Source of the DNA: Bacteroidales bacterium | GTDB lineage: Bacteria; Bacteroidota; Bacteroidia; Bacteroidales; Bacteroidaceae | Reading direction: 5' to 3' | Length of the DNA: 29,588 nucleotides | Assembly: GCA_004555245.1 (NCBI GenBank) | Contig: SFIS01000039.1 | Span: 1 to 29,588 of the forward strand | Shown: positions 15,483 through 23,217 of the stretch, piece by piece | Layout: every line of letters starts with the position of its first letter | Numbering within the stretch: position 1 is the stretch's first letter | Notes under the pieces: generated by a model | Databases searched by the model: none | Seen by the model: the letters and a program-made list of their open reading frames with translations, nothing else | What the model was told of the DNA's origin: nothing | Program-made: the position numbers and the translations under genes

Positions 15483-16907
15483 ATGTCACTCATAAAATCA
15501 ATCTCCGGCATCCGGGGCACCATAGGCGGCTCTACAGGCGACACGCTGAACCCGCTTGACATCGTAAAGTTCACATCTGCCTACGCCACATTCATCAGAC
15601 AGTCAACCGAGAACGACGCGTCATACACTCCTACAAACCGTATCGTCGTAGGCCGCGACGCCCGCATATCGGGCGAGATGGTTCTGAACATCGTCTGCGG
15701 CACGCTGACCGGCATGGGCTATGATGTCGTCAACATCGGTCTGGCATCCACCCCGACCACCGAACTTGCCGTGACAATGTCAGGCGCTGACGGCGGCATA
15801 ATCATCACGGCCTCCCACAATCCACGCCATTGGAATGCCCTGAAGCTCCTCAACCGCCACGGAGAGTTCCTCACGGCAGCCGACGGTGCGGCTGTGCTTG
15901 CCATAGCAGAAGCCGAAGCCTTTGTCTATGCAGACGTTGACAAACTCGGAAGCTGCACCGAAGAGAGTTTCGACGACCGTCATATCGACAGCGTCCTGAA
16001 CCTTCGGCTTGTCAATGCAGACGCCGTCAGAGCCAAGAAGTTCCGTGTCTGCGTCGATGCCATAAACTCCGTGGGCGGCATCATCCTGCCGCGTCTCTTA
16101 GACCGTCTCGGTGTCGATTACAAGATACTGAACGCCAATCCAACCGGCGATTTCGCCCACAACCCTGAGCCTTTGGAGAAGAACCTGCAAGAGATAATGT
16201 GCGAGATGCGCAAAGGCGGCTACGACCTCGGCATCGTTGTCGATCCGGATGTTGACCGTCTGGCATTCATCAGCGAGGACGGCACGATGTTCGGCGAGGA
16301 ATATACGCTTGTCGCAGTGTCAGACTACATCCTCTCTACGCTCAGCGGCGAGGCCTCACATCCCGCTCTCAACACCGTCTCCAACCTTTCCTCAACCCGT
16401 GCCCTCCGCGATGTTACGGAGCGGTATGGCGGCACATACACCGCAGCGGCAGTCGGCGAGGTCAACGTGACGACGAAGATGAAAGAGACAGGAGCCGTCA
16501 TCGGAGGCGAGGGAAACGGCGGCGTGATATACCCGGAAAGCCATTACGGCCGCGATGCTCTCGTCGGCATAGCCCTCTTCCTGTCTTCTCTTGCATCTAA
16601 AGACATGAAAGTTTCCGAGCTCCGCAAGACATTCCCGAACTATTATATAGCCAAAAACCGCATCGACCTTACTCCCGAGACCGATGTCGATGCCATTCTC
16701 AAACAGGTGAAGGAACGCTATTCTGCCCTGCCTGACGTATCTGTCAACGACATCGACGGCGTAAAGATAGACTTCCCCGACAAGTGGGTGCATCTCCGCA
16801 AGTCAAACACTGAGCCCATCATCCGTGTCTATAGCGAGGCTCACACTCTCGAAGAAGCCAACGCAGCAGGCGAAGCAGTGATGCAGATTGTCACCTCGCT
16901 CGCTTAG
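15483..16907 (+). CDS. glmM: Phosphoglucosamine mutase GlmM
   Basis: A 474-residue alpha-D-phosphohexomutase that interconverts glucosamine-6-phosphate and glucosamine-1-phosphate for peptidoglycan and LPS synthesis. The phosphoserine loop is TASHNP with S111. The magnesium loop is DPDVDR with D254, D256 and D258. The sugar-binding GEGNGGVIYP and the C-terminal phosphate-binding RKSNTEPIIRVY are intact. I prefer the ATG at 15483 (MSLIKSISGIRG) over an upstream one at 15444, since the N-terminal SGIRGT is the family start. Bacteroidales usually encode this as the GlmM/phosphomannomutase-type enzyme; a phosphomannomutase activity cannot be excluded. Confidence 0.93.
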   Translation: MSLIKSISGIRGTIGGSTGDTLNPLDIVKFTSAYATFIRQSTENDASYTPTNRIVVGRDARISGEMVLNIVCGTLTGMGYDVVNIGLASTPTTELAVTMSGADGGIIITASHNPRHWNALKLLNRHGEFLTAADGAAVLAIAEAEAFVYADVDKLGSCTEESFDDRHIDSVLNLRLVNADAVRAKKFRVCVDAINSVGGIILPRLLDRLGVDYKILNANPTGDFAHNPEPLEKNLQEIMCEMRKGGYDLGIVVDPDVDRLAFISEDGTMFGEEYTLVAVSDYILSTLSGEASHPALNTVSNLSSTRALRDVTERYGGTYTAAAVGEVNVTTKMKETGAVIGGEGNGGVIYPESHYGRDALVGIALFLSSLASKDMKVSELRKTFPNYYIAKNRIDLTPETDVDAILKQVKERYSALPDVSVNDIDGVKIDFPDKWVHLRKSNTEPIIRVYSEAHTLEEANAAGEAVMQIVTSLA

Positions 16908-16917
16908 GAACACTACA

Positions 16918-17005
16918 CCCTGCATTGCGAAACGGTTATCCCTGCATTGCGAAACACTTTACCCTGCATTGCAAAACAGTTATCCCTGCATTGCGAAGAC
17001 ATCTG
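16918..17005 (+). repeat. Four-copy 22-bp tandem repeat after glmM
   Basis: Copies start at 16918, 16940, 16962 and 16984, exactly 22 bp apart, each opening with CCCTGCATTGC then GAAAC or AAAAC. The last copy is the left arm of the terminator hairpin, so the array looks like a duplicated terminator arm. It is non-coding and lies between two convergent genes. Confidence 0.85.
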
Positions 17006-17029
17006 TCTTGCGATGCAGGGATAACTGTT
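16975..17029. terminator. Large bidirectional terminator hairpin
   Basis: 16975-17001 pairs with 17004-17029, about 26 bp with one bulge and a 2-nt loop, followed by T5 on the plus strand. The right arm ends one base before the stop codon of the minus-strand GH13 gene. Confidence 0.85.
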
Positions 17030-17030
17030 T

Positions 17031-18743
17031 TTATTTGTTTACGGCAAAAACCGCGATGTTGTTTTTATATTTTCCGATGTTCACCTTTCCGTCTTTTACG
17101 ACAGCGGTCTGTCCGGAATACAGTTCGTTTAGTGTTGTGCCGTCAGGATAGATGCCATCAACCAGAATCGGCAGACCGTCAATCGGTTTCAGACGAATGA
17201 GTATTGTCTCGTCAGCCGTTCTCGTGCAAGTATGGCAGTCGATTGTCTTTTGTCTGCCTACAGCTATTGCCGGGTGTTGCTTTCTGATAGTGCCGAGTTT
17301 TCTGAAATGTTCGAGCACCGCAGCGTCGATGTTGTCCCAGTTCATATCCGAGCGGAAAGCCTGGTCGCTGTCCACATTCAGGCGTGCGTCCGAGAGCCCG
17401 CGTCTTGTCTCGTCTCCGTAGAATATCTGTACGGCACCTGGAGCAAGTAGCAGTGTTGTGGCGCAGTCTATGATATTGTCCATGTCCGTCTCGCGGTTGT
17501 AAGAGTTGTTGAGATAGCTGAAAGGATGCCAGTCGTTATGGGAGCAGATGCTGTCTGCATATCTCTGCCATGTAGCTACAATGGCGTCGAGGTCTCCGTG
17601 CTTTGGGAAATAGAAGTTCACCATGCTTCCGAAGCCCGCTGCGGCATAGTCCGGCTTATAGTCTATGTCGGCATAGTCAAAGTCTCCAGTCATATAGAAT
17701 TTGTCGTTCCATTTAGCGGCAGGGTTGTCGGGATGCTTCTCTCTCCATCTGTCGAGAGCCCTGTTGCATGCCTCGCTGAGCTGTGCCCATCTGTCGATGT
17801 GGACATATTCCACGATGTCGCATCTCATGCCGTCGATGCCGAACTCCTCAACCCACGATGCAATCCAGTCTATCATATAGTCAGCCGGAGCTTTGCCTGC
17901 ATCTTTTCTCAGCGTGACAGCCGACGGGTTCACCCATGCGTCGTTGCCCTTCCCTTCCGTTTTCCATTTTCTTTTCAAGAATTTGGGCAGTTTCACCTTA
18001 TCGGTTTTCTCTGTCTTTATGTCAGGCAGCGCGAACAGCGTCATGGTTAGTTTTGAGTTCTCGTCCCATCCCTCGTCGTCCATCCTTATCCATTCTCTCG
18101 TCCACCAGTTCTTCCAGTTCTTGCATTCTCCGAACCATTGGTAGTAGTCGATGTCCCTTCTGTGCTGAGCCGCCTGCTGTTCGTTCATGCCCATGTCAGG
18201 CGCTATGGCGTATTGCACAGCATCGAGGAAAGTAGGATAACCGGGGTCGTTTATGTTCGCTCCCATCATCACTCTAATTCCCTGTGCGTGGAGACAATCT
18301 ACGAGTTGTCGCATCTCTTCTATTGTCCCGTAGTTTTTGTCCATCTGTGTATAGTCGAGGGGATAGTATCCATGGTATCCGTAGTGCGGGAAATCGTTTA
18401 TCTTCCCGCTTCCAGCCGTCCATCCGTGTATCTGTTCATAGACATCCGTCATCCACACGACATCCACTCCGAGTTTTTTGAAATATCCCTCTTCCGCCTT
18501 TTTCTTCAGTCCGGCGAGGTCACCTCCGTGGAAAGTTGCGGCATTCATCCTTTCCGACCCATAGTCGTTTATCCTGCCGTAGTTTACATCGTTCGATGTG
18601 TCTCCGTTGCAGAATCGGTCAGTGATGAGGAAATAGACCGTTGCTCCTTTCCATTGGAAATCCACTCGTTGGCGGGTCTCCGCCTTTGCCCCACTCACAG
18701 TCAACGCTGCCATCAGTGAGGCAGCAAGCATCCTTGTTTTCAT
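17031..18743 (-). CDS. MalS-like GH13 family protein with degenerate catalytic motifs
   Basis: A 570-residue secreted protein with signal peptide (residues 1-21). The scaffold matches the periplasmic alpha-amylase MalS: HGYYPLDYTQMDKNYGT (124-140), WMTDVYEQIHG, FGIDGMRCDIVEYV (301-314) and LLLAPGAVQIFYGDE (431-445). The first conserved region, DVVMNH in MalS, reads GANIND (161-166). The nucleophile region keeps R307 and D309. The acid/base region reads MTGD (351-354), with Asp where Glu is expected. The SHD of region IV is replaced by NSY (413-415). Normal alpha-amylase hydrolysis is therefore unlikely; it may be a binding protein, or have a changed activity. It lies 33 bp downstream of a GNAT gene and is probably the last gene of a minus-strand operon. 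MalS comparison is from memory. Confidence 0.88.
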   Translation of the reverse strand: MKTRMLAASLMAALTVSGAKAETRQRVDFQWKGATVYFLITDRFCNGDTSNDVNYGRINDYGSERMNAATFHGGDLAGLKKKAEEGYFKKLGVDVVWMTDVYEQIHGWTAGSGKINDFPHYGYHGYYPLDYTQMDKNYGTIEEMRQLVDCLHAQGIRVMMGANINDPGYPTFLDAVQYAIAPDMGMNEQQAAQHRRDIDYYQWFGECKNWKNWWTREWIRMDDEGWDENSKLTMTLFALPDIKTEKTDKVKLPKFLKRKWKTEGKGNDAWVNPSAVTLRKDAGKAPADYMIDWIASWVEEFGIDGMRCDIVEYVHIDRWAQLSEACNRALDRWREKHPDNPAAKWNDKFYMTGDFDYADIDYKPDYAAAGFGSMVNFYFPKHGDLDAIVATWQRYADSICSHNDWHPFSYLNNSYNRETDMDNIIDCATTLLLAPGAVQIFYGDETRRGLSDARLNVDSDQAFRSDMNWDNIDAAVLEHFRKLGTIRKQHPAIAVGRQKTIDCHTCTRTADETILIRLKPIDGLPILVDGIYPDGTTLNELYSGQTAVVKDGKVNIGKYKNNIAVFAVNK

Positions 18744-18776
18744 ATCTGCAGAGTATTTGGTAAAAAAAATGTTTCT

Positions 18777-19298
18777 CTATCCGTTCAGTTCCAGTCTCAG
18801 TACCCTTATCTTTTTGTCTTTGCCTTCATATAGATTCTCGTCGTAACAGTATTCTCCCGTTGGGATGAAGCCGCATTTCTCCATCACCCTTCCGGATGCC
18901 GGATTGTCAACGAAGTGTCCGCTGACGACAGATTTGTGGTGTGTGTCCTTCTTCAGATGTCCGACGAGAAGTGTCAGAGCCTCAGTGCAGATTCCCATAT
19001 TCCAGAAGGGGCGCGCCACCCAGTATCCAATGGTAGGTTCGTCATGTCTTGCCGGCAGAGCGCAGTTGCACGATTCCCCGTATCCTATAGCCCCTATAGG
19101 TTTGCTTGTCTCGTTCCATACTATCGCCCATGTCGTAGGGTTAGAGAATACGGACAGTATGATTGCGCGGCTCTCTTCTTCAGATGCGTGCGGACGCCAG
19201 CCCGCCCTTGGCCCCACGTCGGGGTCTTTAGCAAACAGGAAGAGTGTCTCCGCGTCGCTTTCTCTCCACGGTCTGAGGGTTATTCTGTCTGTTTTCAT
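18777..19298 (-). CDS. GNAT N-acetyltransferase, RimJ/RimL type
   Basis: A 173-residue acetyltransferase with the RimJ/RimL layout: the N-terminal ITLRPWRESDAETLF, a beta-strand IGAIGYG, the IGYWVARPFWNMGICTEAL segment equivalent to the acetyl-CoA-binding region, and the NPASGRVMEKCGF motif near the C-terminus. Its substrate, ribosomal protein N-terminus or small molecule, cannot be predicted. It starts 18 bp after the stop of the hydrolase gene and ends 33 bp before the GH13-like gene, so all three are likely co-transcribed. Confidence 0.88.
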   Translation of the reverse strand: MKTDRITLRPWRESDAETLFLFAKDPDVGPRAGWRPHASEEESRAIILSVFSNPTTWAIVWNETSKPIGAIGYGESCNCALPARHDEPTIGYWVARPFWNMGICTEALTLLVGHLKKDTHHKSVVSGHFVDNPASGRVMEKCGFIPTGEYCYDENLYEGKDKKIRVLRLELNG

Positions 19299-19316
19299 TG
19301 TGTGAAGAATATCGTT

Positions 19317-21233
19317 TCATTTCATGTTGTCGAAAATGGTGAAGATGTCTCCCCTATACCATTCGATGTCTTTTGGCATCCATGTGAAGCCGTAGTATTT
19401 GTGCTGGTTCTCTATTTCCTCGCGTATGGTGTCGTCGCTGTATCTGTGGTCGATGAGATAGCGCACCACAGCAGCCCTGACGAAAGTCTCCTCGATGATG
19501 TTCTCCCATACTCCATACCCTACTGACTGCATCTTCCTGCGGTTTTCCTTCAGCAGGCGTTTGCCTATTTTCTTGTATTTTTTCGACGGCTGTATGTACG
19601 AATGGCAGAACTCGTGGACAAGAATCTTGTCTATCTCGCTGTCTCTGAAATACCATGGTGTGCCGTCGTCATTCTCTCCGTACAGCATGACAGCGATTTT
19701 CTCTTTCTTCTCTCCCGGTCTTGTCCGTCCTACCGAGAAGCTGCCAGGTCCGTTGTTCAGCCCGACGATTATGCCGAACGTGGCTGCATCCTGTTTCTTG
19801 AAGAACTCGTCAAACCAGTCGAGGTCGATATAGTCAGCCATTGTCATTCGTGCCGCCTCTACGGCTTTGGCGTATGACGGCTCATGGCTGCGGTAGAACT
19901 CGGCGAAGTTGCTCTGCCTGTAGAAGTCGGAGAGGAGGGGCAAGAACTCCCTGACGGCTTTCTTCGTCCATCGCTTGTATGTCTTGTCGTCATTTGGTAT
20001 GGTTTCGAATCCGTTTTCCGTCCATACCAGATGTGCTCCCATCCATGGCACCGCGTCGTAGCTTATGCCATATACAGGCAGCTGGTCGTGCATCCATCTG
20101 ACTGCCGGGTGGTGCTTCCATTGTGCGAAATACACGTCGCAGTCATGCTGATAGCTCGGTGCGAGGGTGTCAGTGAAGACAGAGTTTCCGGCGAAGCGCG
20201 CCACGAGTTCCATGAGTTCTATTCCCTCTTCTGTTTTCACATAGGGGTGTCTCGCCGTGAGTTTCTTCACGAAACGCATCAGCCGGCGCATATACTCCTT
20301 GTCGGCGGCGGGGTGTACGAAGTCGTCGCAGATGAAGTGTCGGTCGCCTTCAACCGTCAAGGTGTCTATGTCGGCCGTGTATTTCCCTGCCTCGTCCACC
20401 AGTCTGCCGTAGCAGCTGTAAGGCACCTGTGTGTCCTGTCGGCTGTGCATGAACATGACAGGGCGGCGGTTGCAGCCCTTGAGTGCTGCGACGGGACTTG
20501 CCTCTTGTGCGTTGACGCCAAAGGTTTTCCTCACGACATTCCCGATGACGGTGTCGAGGTGTTCTTCCGTCACTCCGGGCAGGAGCATCCGGCGGTTATG
20601 CCTCATGAAATCCTCCACGCTCGAGAATGCGGAGAGAGAGACCAATGCGTCGATGTCGCTGTTCTCTGCGAACGTCCTGACCGCCACGGCTCCGCCCATC
20701 GATACTCCCATGACGATGACGGGCACGTCTTTGTATATATCCTTTGTCTTGATATAGTCTGTCACCGCCTTCACGTCTTGTGTCTCCTCGTATGCGAGAC
20801 AGATGCGGTTGCCGTCGCTCATCCCGTGTCCGCGGAGGTCGGGCATGATTGTAGCGACGCCCTCCTTGTAGAATTCTGCCGCGTGTCCGTAGTATGCCGT
20901 GACAGACGGGTTCTCTATCCCCGACAGGCATACTATCACGCCTTTCGGCTTGTCGGGACATATCTCGTATGCGAAAATCCTCATTCCGTCAGCCGCCGTG
21001 AGGCAGAGGGAATCGGGTGCGGGCAGTCCGAAGTCGCGCGCGTCGTAGATCTTATCGTAGTCCACGTGTTTATCGACGAGCCATCCCACCACCTTTTCCG
21101 CCTCAGTCTCCATCTGTCGCAAGACGTTTGCGAGGCTGTCGGCGGATTGTACACTTCGGGCGGTTGTGTCGTCAGCTGCCGCCGTCGCCCCGAAGGCAGA
21201 CAGCCAGAGCAGCAATAATGTGATGTGTTTCAT
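19317..21233 (-). CDS. Secreted alpha/beta hydrolase fused to a DUF4932-type HExxH metallopeptidase-like domain
   Basis: A 638-residue protein starting at MKHITLLLLWLSAFG (signal peptide, cleavage near residue 20). An upstream ATG at 21305 would prepend 24 non-family residues and abolish the signal peptide, so I start at 21233. Residues ~80-325 are an S33-type alpha/beta hydrolase. The nucleophile is S178 in GVSMGG, with likely D267 (SRQD) and H299 (GDRHF) completing the triad. Residues ~330-638 match the DUF4932 region and contain HEFCH at 540-544, a zinc HExxH motif, followed by EETFVR (581-586), a plausible third-ligand helix. The combination suggests an exported double hydrolase; target substrates are unknown. 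Both active-site sets look intact. Confidence 0.85.
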   Translation of the reverse strand: MKHITLLLLWLSAFGATAAADDTTARSVQSADSLANVLRQMETEAEKVVGWLVDKHVDYDKIYDARDFGLPAPDSLCLTAADGMRIFAYEICPDKPKGVIVCLSGIENPSVTAYYGHAAEFYKEGVATIMPDLRGHGMSDGNRICLAYEETQDVKAVTDYIKTKDIYKDVPVIVMGVSMGGAVAVRTFAENSDIDALVSLSAFSSVEDFMRHNRRMLLPGVTEEHLDTVIGNVVRKTFGVNAQEASPVAALKGCNRRPVMFMHSRQDTQVPYSCYGRLVDEAGKYTADIDTLTVEGDRHFICDDFVHPAADKEYMRRLMRFVKKLTARHPYVKTEEGIELMELVARFAGNSVFTDTLAPSYQHDCDVYFAQWKHHPAVRWMHDQLPVYGISYDAVPWMGAHLVWTENGFETIPNDDKTYKRWTKKAVREFLPLLSDFYRQSNFAEFYRSHEPSYAKAVEAARMTMADYIDLDWFDEFFKKQDAATFGIIVGLNNGPGSFSVGRTRPGEKKEKIAVMLYGENDDGTPWYFRDSEIDKILVHEFCHSYIQPSKKYKKIGKRLLKENRRKMQSVGYGVWENIIEETFVRAAVVRYLIDHRYSDDTIREEIENQHKYYGFTWMPKDIEWYRGDIFTIFDNMK

Positions 21234-21252
21234 ATTCTTCAAGTATAGGAGC

Positions 21253-21292
21253 TGACAAGTTGACAAAATGACGGGTTGACGGGCTGACGACA
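21253..21292. repeat. Five-copy 8-bp TGAC-phased repeat
   Basis: TGAC occurs at 21253, 21261, 21269, 21277 and 21285, exactly 8 bp apart, with variable four-base fillers. It lies 20 bp upstream of the hydrolase start codon on the transcribed side. Confidence 0.7.
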
Positions 21293-21345
21293 ACTGAGCC
21301 AGCACTTTTATTGTCAGGGGTTGCCTTCGTAGTCTCAGTTGTCGT
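21287..21345. repeat. 12-bp perfect inverted repeat with 35-nt loop
   Basis: ACGACAACTGAG (21287-21298) pairs with CTCAGTTGTCGT (21334-21345). The plus strand continues with TAAAAAAA. It lies between the second GNAT gene and the hydrolase gene. Confidence 0.55.
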
Positions 21346-21372
21346 AAAAAAAGCCTTGTATTTCTTCAACCG

Positions 21373-22008
21373 CTATGAGAATAGCTGTCCCGGCAGCACG
21401 AGTTTCTCTTTCTCGGGGAATTGTCTGTCAAACTCCTCTGCCTCTGCTTCGTCAACGAAATATCCCCTTGGTGTGGCATACTCGCCTTTCACTCCATCGA
21501 GGAATCCTTTCTTCAGCTCTTTGCACAGGAAGAATGACGCGTCTTCGCCTTCCGGCAGACCGTGGTATCTTATGTTGTATGCAGATGCGAAAGTGAAGCC
21601 GCTCTTCCCGTAGAAGTCGATGTTGCCCTCAAAGCATACGGCTCCGAAGCCCATCGCCGCAGCCTTCTCGAGAGTGAAGTCGAGCAGTGCCTTTCCGTAT
21701 CCCTGGCGTTTGTAGTCGGGATGTATGCCGATGGGGCCGAGTGTCATGATTGGCAGCACGCCGCCGCTGTCGAGCGTCAGCTGCGCCTTCATGCACATCG
21801 CCTGCCCTATCAGGCGTTCCTTGCCGTCTTCGGTGACGGTCATGACGAAGTTCAGGTCGGCGATGAAATCCTTGTCGTTGCGCAGACAGTGCATGACATA
21901 ATGTTCGAGACATCCGGGACGATAGACGTTCCAGAACGATTCTCTTATAAGATTCTCCACCTCGCGCCGTTCATGCGGCTGTTCAAGTCTGATGTTGTAG
22001 GTCTTCAT
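21373..22008 (-). CDS. GNAT N-acetyltransferase, YhbS-like
   Basis: A 211-residue acetyltransferase. The first 160 residues hold the GNAT fold with the acetyl-CoA loop PDYKRQGYGKALLDFTLEKA and the downstream GKSGFTFASAYNI segment. The C-terminal 50 residues (PRGYFVDEAEAEEFDRQFP) are a typical extension of this subgroup. The substrate is unknown. It has a consensus promoter directly upstream on the minus strand and so is a separate unit from the hydrolase operon, although 139 bp separate them. Confidence 0.88.
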   Translation of the reverse strand: MKTYNIRLEQPHERREVENLIRESFWNVYRPGCLEHYVMHCLRNDKDFIADLNFVMTVTEDGKERLIGQAMCMKAQLTLDSGGVLPIMTLGPIGIHPDYKRQGYGKALLDFTLEKAAAMGFGAVCFEGNIDFYGKSGFTFASAYNIRYHGLPEGEDASFFLCKELKKGFLDGVKGEYATPRGYFVDEAEAEEFDRQFPEKEKLVLPGQLFS

Positions 22009-22036
22009 TAATTTGTTTTGTTTCTGTTGTTTTGTG

Positions 22037-22068
22037 CAAAGTTACGTTTTTTCCGGCATAATGCCAAA
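22037..22068 (-). promoter_or_regulatory. Consensus promoter of the YhbS-like gene
   Basis: On the minus strand, TTTG (22065-22068), a 20-bp spacer, then TAACTTTG (22037-22044), 28 bp upstream of the start codon. Confidence 0.75.
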
Positions 22069-22095
22069 CAAATCAGCAACAAAAGAGCCTGAGTG

Positions 22096-22413
22096 TCAGA
22101 TGACGACCGCCGTACCGCTTGCCGTCACCATTAGCATCGAGCTGTTTGCGCCGAGTGCCTCATAGTCGAGGTCAATGCCAACGATGGCGTTTGCCCCGAT
22201 GGCTCTTGCGTGTCCTTCCATCTCCTTCAGCGCAGTGTCTTTCGCCTCGCGCAGCACTCTTTCGTACGCTCCGCTTCTTCCTCCCACGATGTCACGTATT
22301 CCGGCGAAGAAGTCTTTCACGAAGTTTGCGCCGATTATAGTCTCGCCTGTCACTAAGCCTTTGTACTCTCTGATAGGGTGTCCCTCAATAGTAGGGGTTG
22401 TTGTGATTATCAT
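22096..22413 (-). CDS. YbjQ/UPF0145 family protein
   Basis: A 105-residue single-domain protein of the YbjQ (UPF0145, putative heavy-metal-binding) family. Characteristic stretches are IREYKGLVTGETIIGANF near the N-terminus, the central SGAYERVLREAKDTALKEM, and ANAIVGIDLDYE. These proteins form pentamers; the cellular role is uncertain. It follows the flavodoxin-like gene by 49 bp on the same strand and may share its transcript. Confidence 0.92.
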   Translation of the reverse strand: MIITTTPTIEGHPIREYKGLVTGETIIGANFVKDFFAGIRDIVGGRSGAYERVLREAKDTALKEMEGHARAIGANAIVGIDLDYEALGANSSMLMVTASGTAVVI

Positions 22414-22462
22414 ATCCGTAATGTTTTATGTGGTTAAAATGTTATGGTTTGCAAGTTTACGA

Positions 22463-23041
22463 CTAATAACGCATCAGTTTTCTCACCGCCTTTCTGCATC
22501 GCCTCTCGTCTTTTTCCGAGAGAGTGGTGTCGTGTCGCGTGCCGCCTTTCTCTACCGTAGCGACAGTCTTTAGTCCGCTGTATCTGCACACCTCTTTCAT
22601 GGCACGTATTGCTCCGCTGCTCTGGTGCATGATGCGGTTGAACGGCCATGGTGTTGTAGAAGTGCTGACAAGCACACATCGTTTGCCTTTATGCAGCGGC
22701 AGGGGCCACCCTTTCTCGCTTTCGTCCATCATGCCATATACTATGCGGTCGAGGAGCAGTTTCAGTGTGCCGGGGATATTACCCCAATAGCATGGTGCCG
22801 CGATGACGAGTGCGTCGGCTTGTTGTATGAGTTTCAGCACACGCTGCGCATCGTCTTCGGGCAAGACGCAATTGTGTGCCGCCCTGCATTTCATGCAGCC
22901 GAGGCACGGACGGATGTCGAGCTGCTGCACGGTCACCGTCTGCACCTCCACTCCCGCCTGCCGGCATTCGTCGGCCATCACCTCCACCATCTGCGAGATG
23001 TTGCCGTGGCGGCGCGGGCTTGCGTTCAGTATCAGTATCAT
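22463..23041 (-). CDS. NADPH-dependent FMN reductase / flavodoxin-family oxidoreductase
   Basis: A 192-residue FMN reductase-like protein. The FMN-phosphate loop is near the start, in LNASPRRHGNISQMVEVM (residues 5-22). A CLGCMKC cysteine cluster follows at about 46-52; many Bacteroidetes members of this subgroup carry such a cluster. The APCYWGNIPGTLKLLLDR segment is the typical FMN isoalloxazine contact region. It probably reduces quinones or iron-sulphur-linked substrates; the exact reaction cannot be told. The length is normal for the family. Confidence 0.9.
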   Translation of the reverse strand: MILILNASPRRHGNISQMVEVMADECRQAGVEVQTVTVQQLDIRPCLGCMKCRAAHNCVLPEDDAQRVLKLIQQADALVIAAPCYWGNIPGTLKLLLDRIVYGMMDESEKGWPLPLHKGKRCVLVSTSTTPWPFNRIMHQSSGAIRAMKEVCRYSGLKTVATVEKGGTRHDTTLSEKDERRCRKAVRKLMRY

Positions 23042-23217
23042 ATTCCTTTATTTATCAGTTTCTGTCTGTCCGGCGACAACAGAGACAGCAATTCATTTCA
23101 GAAGGTTGTCCCCGTTGTCGCTGTTCGCGTAAAATCATTTCTGTTTTTGTCTTTTTGTTTACTAAGGGGCTACAACGACATATTGCGTTTTGTCGTGAGA
23201 AAGCGTCACGCCGGAAC

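Noticed and set aside
16918..17005. Possible CRISPR array (four regularly spaced repeats)
   Set aside because: The 22-bp units are contiguous, with no unique spacers, and no cas genes are near; it is a tandem repeat tied to a terminator.
19884..21218. Plus-strand open frame of over 400 codons opposite the hydrolase gene
   Set aside because: It mirrors the hydrolase coding frame and has no ribosome site or domain; the minus-strand protein has full catalytic motifs.
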